Assembly: GCA_023262065.1 (NCBI GenBank)
Contig: JALRDW010000142.1
Coordinates: 1-5,142 of the forward strand
Length of the DNA: 5,142 nucleotides
Direction: 5' to 3'
From: Acidimicrobiia bacterium
Lineage (GTDB): Bacteria; Actinomycetota; Acidimicrobiia; IMCC26256
Of the stretch, positions 1 to 5,142 are shown one piece after another (position 1 is the stretch's first letter; every line of letters starts with the position of its first letter). The position numbers and the translations under genes are program-made. The notes under the pieces were generated by a model, which ran no database searches, was not told the DNA's origin, and saw nothing but the letters and a program-made list of their open reading frames with translations.

Positions 1-204
1 ATGGACACGCTGTTGGCGCAGCGTCTGCGCGCCCACCAGCAACGGCAGCTCGTGCGCTTCCTGCAGCTGGGGCCGGCCGCACCGCCGACCCCCGCGACCC
101 CGTCGCGCCCATCCACACCCGACGGACCCGTCGGACCCGTCACCGCGATCGCCGAGGATCGCACGCTCGGCCGCTCGCCCGGCGATGCGCCCGACACGAG
201 GTGA
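1..204 (+). CDS. C-terminal end of an unrecognised protein (probably 5' partial)
   Basis: An open frame runs from the first base of the window to a TGA at 202-204 (67 codons). About 87% of its codons end in G or C, as expected for a real gene in this genome, so I take it as coding. The first codon is ATG, but the window begins there, so I cannot tell whether it is the true start or an internal methionine, and no ribosome binding site is visible. Residues 1-24 look like a basic, amphipathic helix rich in Gln, Arg and Leu. Residues 25-67 are low-complexity and rich in Pro, Ala and Thr, with a short duplicated Gly-Pro-Val (the 9-nt CGGACCCGT occurs twice at 123-140), typical of a disordered tail. 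I do not recognise a family and assign no function. It converges on the minus-strand operon that ends at 638. Confidence 0.5.
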   Translation: MDTLLAQRLRAHQQRQLVRFLQLGPAAPPTPATPSRPSTPDGPVGPVTAIAEDRTLGRSPGDAPDTR

Positions 205-357
205 CCGCATCCCGACACCGCCACGCCCGCGGTGCCGAGTGCGATCCAGAACACGCCGGTGCGCGCCACTCGGACGCGCACCGACGGTCGGATCCGGCGA
301 GGTCGGCTCGATCCCTGAGCACGTACGACATCCATGTCCACTCCTCCCCGGCCCGCC

Positions 358-376
358 CCGGAACCGAGGGTTCCGG
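358..376. terminator. Perfect 8-bp GC-rich hairpin, possible terminator
   Basis: CCGGAACC, a 3-nt GAG loop, and GGTTCCGG form a perfect inverted repeat. No T-run follows on either strand, so it is not a classical intrinsic terminator, although U-tail-less hairpins are often proposed for actinobacteria. It lies between converging genes and could act on both strands. Confidence 0.35.
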
Positions 377-399
377 AGGACTCGACCGTCCATCCCTGG

Positions 400-421
400 C
401 GGCCGCCGTCCGTGGCGGCCG
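400..421. terminator. Second 8-bp GC-rich hairpin, possible terminator
   Basis: CGGCCGCC (400-407), a 6-nt loop (408-413) and GGCGGCCG (414-421) form a perfect stem 23 nt after the first hairpin. The sequence TGGCGGCCG also occurs as a direct repeat at 397-405 and 413-421. There is no adjacent T-run. Position and pairing suggest a tandem, bidirectional termination zone. Confidence 0.35.
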
Positions 422-637
422 ATCACGAGGAACATCGGAGCGGGTTGAGGATTCCTTGAGCGATTCGGGAGTGACGCGCGCCACGTCGGTCCCGGAACCC
501 ACGAGCCCGGGGAGACAGGTGCCCCTGCGAGCGGATCACACGCACCGGGCAGGGAGGTGGTCGCCGCCCACAGGGGCAATGACGTTCTATCAGGTATGGG
601 CAAGCATGTGGGTACAGGCCGGTATGCCACGCGTCAC

Positions 638-1609
638 TCAGGGCGCCGTGTAGCGGTGGAGCACGGCTCCGACGCCCTCCGACACGGTGACGTACCCGCG
701 CCCGTCGGCCCGGAACCCGATCGCCTCGCCCTGGATCTCGGCGGGCGACGGACCGGGACAACTCACCGAACCCGTCCCGCCCGCCAGGAAACGGTCGAGC
801 GGGAGGTCGACGTTGCGGGCGATGACCCGGACCCCGCCGTAGGTGCGGATCGCCAACTGCAGCCCGTCCCGGGAGAGGTCGGCCCCGGTGATCGCGCCGG
901 CGAGGCCCGCCGTCGTGGTCACGGTGCCCGCAACCGTCATCGTCGTCGTCGATCCCGCGACCGCGGAGGTGCTCGCCCGGTACACGGGCTGGGCGCCCCC
1001 GGCGAGGCTCTTGGTGACGACCAGGATGGACTGCGACACCGGGTCGATGGCGAGACCCTCGGCGTCACGGGCGCCGTCCGGGTACCGGAGCCGGAGGGTC
1101 TCGATCCCGGTGATCGTGCCCGTCGTCGATCCGGTCGCTGCGACCGTCGGCTCGACCATCCGATGCACCACGATCTCCGGGCGCGCCGCCGCGTTGTCAC
1201 CGATGTCCCCGACGTAGAGGTACTTCGTGCCCGCGACCGGACCATCCCCGACCGCGATGTCCTCGAAGTCGTTCGCCGTCACCCCCGCGAGCGTCAACGT
1301 CGCTCGCACAGCACCGGCGTCGTCGATCGCGAACACGCGGGCGGTGTCCCCCGAGTCGTTGTGCACCCACCACAACCCGGCCGAGGTCCGGCTCGCCGCG
1401 ATGCCGGAGATCTCCACCAGGGCCGGATCGGCGATCGGCGGGCTCGAGGTCGCGACGAGGCTCCGGGCGCAGGCCGCCCGCACCGTCGGCGCCGAACACC
1501 CCGGGACGCCGGCGACGACCAGGCCGAGCGCGGCGACCGTGAGCGCCAGCCGGGCCCGACGGTGGCGACCGCGCCGCCGGGAGGGGTCGCCCACGATCGT
1601 CCCGATCAC
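638..1609 (-). CDS. Exported lipoprotein, predicted beta-propeller (DSGD / GDIGDN family)
   Basis: The 323-residue product starts with an Arg-rich stretch (residues 11-20), a hydrophobic core (21-35) and a VPGC lipobox with Cys38, so it is probably a lipoprotein; Pro before Gly is an uncommon lipobox residue. The rest resembles an actinobacterial propeller family related in style to phytase-like and SdiA-regulated propellers. Acidic loop motifs recur along the chain: HNDSGD (83-88), NDFEDIA (113-119), VGDIGDN (133-139), DAEGLAIDP (182-190), GADLSRDG (242-249) and GEAI (294-297). These may bind metal, but no enzyme activity is established by what I see. The GTG start overlaps the upstream TGA as GTGA, suggesting translational coupling. 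No clear Shine-Dalgarno precedes it, and a second GTG five codons later is an alternative start. It is the last gene of the operon. The family assignment is by motif recall; the role is unknown. Confidence 0.85.
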   Translation of the reverse strand: MIGTIVGDPSRRRGRHRRARLALTVAALGLVVAGVPGCSAPTVRAACARSLVATSSPPIADPALVEISGIAASRTSAGLWWVHNDSGDTARVFAIDDAGAVRATLTLAGVTANDFEDIAVGDGPVAGTKYLYVGDIGDNAAARPEIVVHRMVEPTVAATGSTTGTITGIETLRLRYPDGARDAEGLAIDPVSQSILVVTKSLAGGAQPVYRASTSAVAGSTTTMTVAGTVTTTAGLAGAITGADLSRDGLQLAIRTYGGVRVIARNVDLPLDRFLAGGTGSVSCPGPSPAEIQGEAIGFRADGRGYVTVSEGVGAVLHRYTAP

Positions 1610-2250
1610 GTCGGCGGCCGATCGTTCGGCCCCACGAGGAACCCCTGGTACTCCCCCGGCGCCGGGACCTCGGCGATCGGATCCGGATCGGCGTCGAACT
1701 CGACCCGCAGCGCCTTGCTCATGATGGCGTGCGCCTCGTACAGCGCCGTGATGTAGGTGAGTTCGAGGATCTCCTCGTCGGAGAGATGCTCGCGCAGGGC
1801 GTCGAAGACGCCGTCGGCGACCCGGCCGTCCTCGAGGGTGAGCGCGTCCGTGTACGCGAGCACCGCGCGCTCGACCGGCGAGAACAGGTCCGTCGCGCTC
1901 CAGTGCGGGATCGCAGCGATCTTCTCCTCGCTGATCCCGACGGTGCGGCACGACTTGCAGTGCTGGGAGAACACGAAGCGGGACTGTCGCGTCCACCCGG
2001 TGCGGGTCTGGGCGAGCTCCCGCAGCTGCGGATCGAGGAGCCGCTCGGGCGATCGGTACAACATGATGCCCTGGCAGGCGTGCTCGAACACGGCGGGCAC
2101 GAGGGCGAATACGGTCCACCAGTCCCCGGGCGTGCCGGTGACCGTGCCCGGCGTCTCGACCGGGCACACCCCCTCACCGAAGAGCAGGTCGTAGAGCATC
2201 GTGACCATCGGGCTCGCCTCGGCCCGGGGCACCTGACGCAGACGGGGCAT
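1606..2250 (-). CDS. Carboxymuconolactone decarboxylase (CMD)/AhpD-like family protein
   Basis: The 214-residue helical protein has the look of the CMD/AhpD-like superfamily: an N-terminal extension (residues 1-45), a helical stretch with a CKSC motif at 98-101 followed by GISEEKIAAI, and a second helical part (about 125-180) containing TYITALYEAHAIMSKAL. In AhpD the CxxC cysteines carry out thiol chemistry with a Glu 12 residues before and a His 4 residues after. Here those positions are Trp86 and Gly105, so the classical proton relay is missing and the substrate is open. A thiol redox or antioxidant role is possible. There is no signal peptide, so it should be cytoplasmic. The ATG at 2250 is chosen because GGAGGA lies just upstream and MPRLRQVPRAEA looks like a normal family N-terminus. 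An in-frame ATG at 2208 is an alternative. It lies 75 nt after the xylanase gene and overlaps the lipoprotein gene by 4 nt. Confidence 0.9.
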   Translation of the reverse strand: MPRLRQVPRAEASPMVTMLYDLLFGEGVCPVETPGTVTGTPGDWWTVFALVPAVFEHACQGIMLYRSPERLLDPQLRELAQTRTGWTRQSRFVFSQHCKSCRTVGISEEKIAAIPHWSATDLFSPVERAVLAYTDALTLEDGRVADGVFDALREHLSDEEILELTYITALYEAHAIMSKALRVEFDADPDPIAEVPAPGEYQGFLVGPNDRPPT

Positions 2251-2253
2251 GGG

Positions 2254-2259
2254 TCCTCC
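2254..2259 (-). promoter_or_regulatory. Ribosome binding site of the CMD-family gene
   Basis: GGAGGA on the minus strand ends 3 nt before the ATG at 2250 (4 nt if only GGAGG is counted). The sequence is near-consensus but the spacing is shorter than usual. It supports the start at 2250. Confidence 0.6.
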
Positions 2260-2270
2260 AACGGGGTCCG

Positions 2271-2283
2271 GCGCGGTCCGCGC
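2271..2283. repeat. 13-nt palindrome in the xylanase/CMD gap
   Basis: GCGCGG-T-CCGCGC is a perfect palindrome with a single central base, lying 21-33 nt upstream of the CMD-family start. It could be a small operator or an RNA hairpin in the leader. Chance occurrence in GC-rich DNA is also plausible. A weaker 5-bp hairpin (GACCC/GGGTC) overlaps the xylanase stop codon. Confidence 0.3.
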
Positions 2284-2325
2284 AGTCTCGCACCCCGGGG
2301 GCGCCCGTGCGAAGGACCCGTCGGG

Positions 2326-3438
2326 TCAGCGGGCCCGCAGGTTCCACCAGAGCAACTGGCGGATGCGCTCGTACGCCGGCTTGGGTCGGAGTTCGGCGTC
2401 GTAGATGCTCGCCTCGCCGAATCCCGGGAACTCCCCGGGGATCCAGGACTCGGCGTCCGAGTAGTTCCACGTGGTGACGCCCGTGCACTCGCGCACGGCG
2501 AGGCAGGCCATCACTGCGGATCCGTAGGCGTCGGCCTGCTGCTGCGGGCCCGTCGTCGGGTCGGACGGCAGCTGCAGCGCGACGTCCATCTCCGTGATCT
2601 CGACCAGCATGCCCCGGGACGCGAACCGCCGCATCTCGTCGGCGAACTGCTCGGGCGTCGGCATGAGGCTCGGGACGAGCGCGTGCACCTGGTACCCGAC
2701 GCCGTGGATCGGAACCCCCTGGGCCCGCAGGCTCGCCACGATCCACAGCAGCGTGGCGGCCTTCGCGCCACCGCGCTCGATGAGGTAGTCGTTGATGAAC
2801 AACTCGGCGTCCGGGTCGGCCGCGTGGGCGAACTCAAACGCGAGCCGGATGTAGTCGGGTCCGATTCCCCGCAGCCAGATCGTGTCCCGGAGGGTCCCGT
2901 CGTCGGCGATCGCCTCGTTCACGACGTCCCACTGCGCGACGCGGCCCTCGTACCGCCCGACGAGCGTGGAGATGTGGTCCTCGAGGACGGCGATGAGCTC
3001 ATCGCGGGAGTACGACCCGCCCGTGAGCCACGCCGGGTTCTGCCGGTGCCAGACGAGGGTGTGACCACGAACCCGCTGACCGTGTTCCTCGGCGAACGCG
3101 ACGACCGCGTCCCCCGGGGCGTGGTTCCAGGTCGACGGCCCCGGATGGACGACCTCCCACTTCATGACGTTCTCCGGCGTGACGGAGGAGAACTGCGAAG
3201 CGATGAGCGTGGCGTCGGCCGATCGACCGAACTGCGCCGGCTCCACCGAGGTCCCGATCAGCCGCCCGTCTCGGAGGTCGGCGAGCGACCGGAGCGTCGC
3301 GTCGGGCGGCACCGGCCGACATGCCGCCACGAGGACCGCCACGAGGACCGCCAGCCCCCCGACCCGCACCGACCTGCGCATGGCCGAGCAGCGTAGCGAT
3401 CCCGGTGCGGGCCCGGAACGCGGCCCTCCTGCGACCAT
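2326..3438 (-). CDS. GH10 endo-1,4-beta-xylanase, lipoprotein
   Basis: This 370-residue protein is a single-domain glycoside hydrolase family 10 enzyme that should cleave internal beta-1,4 bonds in xylan with retention of configuration. The basic segment MRRSVR (20-25), a hydrophobic core and the VAAC lipobox (Cys40) indicate surface anchoring. Family motifs appear in order: TPENVMKWE (87-95), GHTLVWH (125-131), WDVVNEA with acid/base Glu175, GVGYQVH (246-252), EITEMD with nucleophile Glu283, the Cys312/Cys318 pair typical of Streptomyces-type GH10 enzymes, and SWIPGEFPGFG (331-341). TTWNYSD replaces the more usual WG(V/L)xD. I see no carbohydrate-binding module. The ATG at 3438 is chosen for GGAGAGGG 6 nt upstream. 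An ATG at 3381 gives a compact 20-residue signal peptide and is a serious alternative; the frame also has an ATG at 3456. It is the first gene of the minus-strand operon and divergent from the deacetylase gene. Confidence 0.95.
   Translation of the reverse strand: MVAGGPRSGPAPGSLRCSAMRRSVRVGGLAVLVAVLVAACRPVPPDATLRSLADLRDGRLIGTSVEPAQFGRSADATLIASQFSSVTPENVMKWEVVHPGPSTWNHAPGDAVVAFAEEHGQRVRGHTLVWHRQNPAWLTGGSYSRDELIAVLEDHISTLVGRYEGRVAQWDVVNEAIADDGTLRDTIWLRGIGPDYIRLAFEFAHAADPDAELFINDYLIERGGAKAATLLWIVASLRAQGVPIHGVGYQVHALVPSLMPTPEQFADEMRRFASRGMLVEITEMDVALQLPSDPTTGPQQQADAYGSAVMACLAVRECTGVTTWNYSDAESWIPGEFPGFGEASIYDAELRPKPAYERIRQLLWWNLRAR
3324..3353. repeat. 12-nt tandem repeat (2.5 copies) in the xylanase signal-peptide core
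   Basis: The unit CCGCCACGAGGA occurs at 3324-3335 and 3336-3347 and is followed by a partial copy. On the minus strand it encodes the repeated Val-Leu-Val-Ala of the signal-peptide hydrophobic segment. The unit is a multiple of three, so copy-number change would alter core length without shifting the frame. Confidence 0.7.
3390..3395 (-). promoter_or_regulatory. Possible -10 box for a leaderless short form of the xylanase
   Basis: TACGCT (TAnnnT pattern) lies 8 nt upstream of the alternative xylanase ATG at 3381, the spacing expected for leaderless transcripts common in actinobacteria. The -35 position, TTCCGG after a 17-nt spacer, matches poorly. This is weak evidence that matters only for the choice of xylanase start. 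Confidence 0.2.
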
Positions 3439-3459
3439 GTCCGACCCTCTCCTCATACT
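3431..3459 (+). promoter_or_regulatory. Possible promoter of the deacetylase-family gene
   Basis: CATACT at 3454-3459 matches four of six bases of the -10 consensus. GCGACC at 3431-3436 matches three of six bases of the -35 consensus, with a 17-nt spacer. Transcription would begin near 3466, just before the GAGAGGAG ribosome binding sequence. It overlaps the start region of the xylanase gene on the other strand, so the two genes may interfere with each other. Confidence 0.3.
3445..3452 (-). promoter_or_regulatory. Ribosome binding site of the xylanase gene
   Basis: GGAGAGGG on the minus strand ends 6 nt before the ATG at 3438, which is ideal spacing. This is the main reason for choosing the 370-residue form over the start at 3381, which has no Shine-Dalgarno. 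Confidence 0.5.
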
Positions 3460-3474
3460 GGGTCCCTCACCACC

Positions 3475-3482
3475 GAGAGGAG
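3475..3482 (+). promoter_or_regulatory. Strong Shine-Dalgarno without a canonical start codon at normal distance
   Basis: GAGAGGAG is followed at normal spacing by GTC (3486) and ATC (3489) in the deacetylase frame, not by ATG, GTG or TTG. The first ATG of this frame after the site is at 3519, with 36 nt between. The site is either misplaced by chance, or it drives a rare ATC start that adds ten residues (ITRSTPQPQS) to the protein. Confidence 0.4.
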
Positions 3483-3518
3483 CCCGTCATCACACGATCC
3501 ACCCCCCAGCCGCAGTCC

Positions 3519-4412
3519 ATGCCCGTGTTCTTCAGTGACGCCTTCAACGACGTCACCATCCACTTCGACACGTTCATGAAGGCCGTCGCCCTCCACGAGC
3601 ACCTCCGAGCCGCCGGCCTCACGGGGCTGACCTTCGGCGCCCCACGCGCGCTCACCGTCGCCGAACTGTGCACGGTGCACGCCCGTGCTTACGTCGATGC
3701 GGTCGCCGTCGGCGAGCCGCTCGACCTCGCCGCGTCGAACGGCGTCGACTGGGACCCCGGCCTGCTCACCGCCGCTGCGACGTCGAGCGGTGGGGTCGTC
3801 GAGGCCGCGCTGCACGCCCTCGAGCACGGCGGGTTCGCCGGTTCCCTCTCCTCGGGCCTGCACCACGCACGCCGCGGGGCCGGTGCCGGGTACTGCACGT
3901 TCAACGGCCTGGCGCTCGCTGCATTCGCCGCGCGGCGGGCCGGCGCCGGACGCGTCCTCGTGCTCGACCTCGACGCGCACTGCGGTGGCGGCACCGCGTC
4001 CCTCATCGAGGGGACCACCGGCATCGAGCAGGTCGACGTGTCGGTCAGTTCGTACGACGAGTACCGGTCGACCGAGCAGGCCCGGCTCACCCTGTCGGGG
4101 GGCGCGGCCTACCTCGGGGACGTCGAGGCCGCGATCGACGCCATTGCGGCGCCCGGCTCCATCGACCTCGTGCTGTACAACGCCGGCATGGACGCCCACA
4201 CCGAGGCCGGCGGCGGTAGCCGGGGCGTGTCCACCGAGGTGCTGGCCGCGCGCGAGCAGATGGTGTTCGGCTGGGCCGCATCCCACGGCCTGCCCGTCGC
4301 CTGGGTCCCGGCCGGCGGGTACACCTGGGGCGGCCTCACGCTCGACGAGGTGTGCGGGCTCCACCGCCTCACCGTCGAGGCGGCCCTGTACCACCTGGGC
4401 CTCGCCGCCTGA
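3519..4412 (+). CDS. Histone-deacetylase-superfamily amidohydrolase
   Basis: The 297-residue product has the arginase-like HDAC fold signature of the family that includes acetylpolyamine amidohydrolases and AcuC-type deacetylases. These zinc enzymes remove acetyl groups from amines such as lysine side chains or polyamines. Visible landmarks: HARAYVDAV (54-62), the His115-His116 charge-relay pair in SSGLHHARRGAGAGYCTFNG, zinc ligands Asp152 and His154 in DLDAHCGGGT, the third ligand Asp225 in NAGMDAH, and Tyr268 in AGGY. Cys155 stands where most relatives have the second His of DxHHG. It lacks a signal peptide, so it should be cytoplasmic. The substrate cannot be told from sequence. The ATG at 3519 fits the family, whose first strand starts near the N-terminus, but it has no Shine-Dalgarno at normal distance. 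The gene is divergent from the xylanase gene and convergent with the collagen-like gene, so it is probably monocistronic. Confidence 0.92.
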   Translation: MPVFFSDAFNDVTIHFDTFMKAVALHEHLRAAGLTGLTFGAPRALTVAELCTVHARAYVDAVAVGEPLDLAASNGVDWDPGLLTAAATSSGGVVEAALHALEHGGFAGSLSSGLHHARRGAGAGYCTFNGLALAAFAARRAGAGRVLVLDLDAHCGGGTASLIEGTTGIEQVDVSVSSYDEYRSTEQARLTLSGGAAYLGDVEAAIDAIAAPGSIDLVLYNAGMDAHTEAGGGSRGVSTEVLAAREQMVFGWAASHGLPVAWVPAGGYTWGGLTLDEVCGLHRLTVEAALYHLGLAA

Positions 4413-4439
4413 TCGCGGCAGTCAAGGGACCCGGGGCCG

Positions 4440-5142
4440 TCAGGGCATTGAGGTCGTGGTCGTGGTCGGAATCGGGATTCGCACCGGCACCCGACGGATG
4501 GCGAACGGTGCGCTCATGGTGGCGGGAAACTCCTGGTTCAACGCGTTGACGGTGAGCTCGTCGAGCACGCTGCATTCCATCGACTGCTCCGTCTCGACTG
4601 CGCATCGGATCCAACCGCCGCCCCAGGTCGCCGGGTCGTTGTTGGGTGCCACGGTGGGGTCGTCAGAGAAGTACGTGTCGACAGCACCACCGAACGACTC
4701 GAACCGGAACCCGCCGCCCGGGAACGCCGAAGTGAGGGCTGACCGCAGCCCCTGCCGAACTTGGCCGTTCGAGAGGTTGAGCCCGGATCCGGGGTTCGAA
4801 TATCCACACGCACCCTGCACCACGCCGAGGTCCGCACCGTCAAGTCGAACGAGGCGCACCCGGATGTCGTCGAATGTGTAGGAGAGGTTCGGATTCACGA
4901 TGTCGCAGCCATCGGTCGTGACCGTGAGCGCGTAGGTGCCGATGTACTCGACCGGGTCCGCTCCGGTCGGTCCGTTGATCCCCGTCGGCCAGGTGATCGA
5001 GCGTGAGCTTCCACCCGGCCCCGTCACGCCGGTCGGGCCCGTCGGCCCCTGGGCTGACCACGACCGCACGGTGTCGGTGGACTTCGGACACGTCGTCGGC
5101 GCCGCGTTGAGTCGGATCGTGCCGGATCGCACGACCCCGAGG
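4440..5142 (-). CDS. Exported collagen-like protein, 5' partial
   Basis: The frame is open to the right edge, so the N-terminus, presumably with a signal peptide, lies outside the window; the GTG at 5132 is probably internal. Residues are numbered from that GTG. Residues 3-28 (GTIRLN...C15...W25...Q) match the head module that commonly precedes collagen repeats in actinobacterial proteins. Residues 29-41 are Gly-X-Y triplets (GPT GPT GVT GPG), then an interruption and another GPTG at 54-57. Residues 60-215 form a domain I do not recognise, with Cys76, Cys109, Cys177 and Cys187 that could make two disulfides. The end is a Thr-rich tail, encoded by a GGTCGT-type repeat at 4452-4467. A/T-ending codons are clearly more frequent (roughly a quarter of those I read) than in neighbouring genes. 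Its role is unknown; a surface structural or adhesive role is only an inference. Confidence 0.8.
   Translation of the reverse strand, partial: LGVVRSGTIRLNAAPTTCPKSTDTVRSWSAQGPTGPTGVTGPGGSSRSITWPTGINGPTGADPVEYIGTYALTVTTDGCDIVNPNLSYTFDDIRVRLVRLDGADLGVVQGACGYSNPGSGLNLSNGQVRQGLRSALTSAFPGGGFRFESFGGAVDTYFSDDPTVAPNNDPATWGGGWIRCAVETEQSMECSVLDELTVNALNQEFPATMSAPFAIRRVPVRIPIPTTTTTSMP

Larger units (their letters stand above)
205..637. other. Intergenic region between converging genes, no credible gene
   Basis: The open frames crossing this stretch on both strands give Arg/Ser/His-rich translations without recognisable motifs. They lack the G/C-ending codon bias and plausible ribosome binding sites, so I treat the region as noncoding. 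It contains several inverted repeats: 235-241 with 267-273 (7-bp arms, 25-nt loop), the hairpins at 358-376 and 400-421 listed separately, and 520-527 with 571-578 (8-bp arms, 43-nt loop). No tRNA-like T-loop, rRNA segment or CRISPR repeat was seen. Because both flanking genes point into it, its most likely role is transcription termination. Confidence 0.6.

Noticed and set aside
440..480. Possible tRNA around a GGTTGAGGATTCC-like segment
   Set aside because: No cloverleaf, acceptor stem or standard GGTTCRA T-loop can be formed on either strand.
201..653. A 150-codon plus-strand frame in the intergenic region
   Set aside because: Arg/Ser/His-rich without motifs, no ribosome binding site, poor codon bias, and it contains the hairpins.
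638..2167. A 509-codon minus-strand frame spanning the lipoprotein and most of the CMD region
   Set aside because: Only its last 323 codons are the lipoprotein. The upstream part is an Arg-rich out-of-frame reading of the CMD-family gene, and the GTGA junction marks the real start.
1729..3396. A 555-codon plus-strand frame opposite the CMD and xylanase genes
   Set aside because: Its translation is Arg/Gly/Asp/Val-rich with no domain, and it lies antisense to two clearly recognised genes; it is a product of high GC content.
3453..4394. A 313-codon minus-strand frame opposite the deacetylase gene
   Set aside because: Low-complexity translation with no motifs, while the plus strand carries intact HDAC-family active-site motifs.
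2326..4412. Idea that the xylanase and the deacetylase jointly degrade acetylated xylan
   Set aside because: HDAC-fold enzymes act on N-acetyl groups, this one has no export signal, and the genes are divergent. Xylan O-acetyl groups are removed by unrelated esterase families.
4413..4439. Intrinsic terminator in the 27-nt gap between the deacetylase and collagen-like genes
   Set aside because: The only symmetry is a short CCCGGG palindrome with no loop and no T-run.

Overview
The window is very GC-rich, its genes mostly use G/C-ending codons, and it carries families common in high-GC Gram-positive bacteria: a lipoprotein-type GH10 xylanase, a DSGD-type exported propeller protein, and a collagen-like protein with the usual actinobacterial head module. 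This points to an actinobacterium. Acidimicrobiia is possible, but that is a guess from protein style, not from a marker gene. No rRNA, tRNA, CRISPR array, transposase or phage gene was seen.

Layout. Positions 1-204 (+) carry the coding 3' end of an unrecognised gene with a Pro/Ala/Thr-rich tail. Positions 205-637 appear noncoding and hold two compact GC-rich hairpins, consistent with a termination zone between converging transcription units. Positions 638-3438 (-) hold a probable three-gene operon. In transcription order it is a GH10 endo-1,4-beta-xylanase lipoprotein, a carboxymuconolactone decarboxylase (CMD)/AhpD-like protein, and a predicted beta-propeller lipoprotein. The last two overlap by 4 nt (GTGA). 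Positions 3519-4412 (+) hold a histone-deacetylase-superfamily amidohydrolase, divergent from the xylanase across a short shared control region. Positions 4440-5142 (-) hold the 3' part of an exported collagen-like protein gene that runs off the right edge and converges on the deacetylase gene with only 27 nt between them.

Function. Three of the five substantial genes encode proteins that are, or probably are, exported. The xylanase should cut xylan at the cell surface. The propeller lipoprotein and collagen-like protein are surface or extracellular proteins of unknown role. The CMD protein and the deacetylase lack signal peptides and should be cytoplasmic. The sequence does not show a shared pathway.

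I see no convincing new multi-gene system. The points most worth checking are the unusual start region of the deacetylase gene, the loss of the AhpD proton-relay residues in the CMD protein, the unassigned four-cysteine C-terminal domain of the collagen-like protein with its different codon use, and a 12-nt tandem repeat that encodes the xylanase signal-peptide core.
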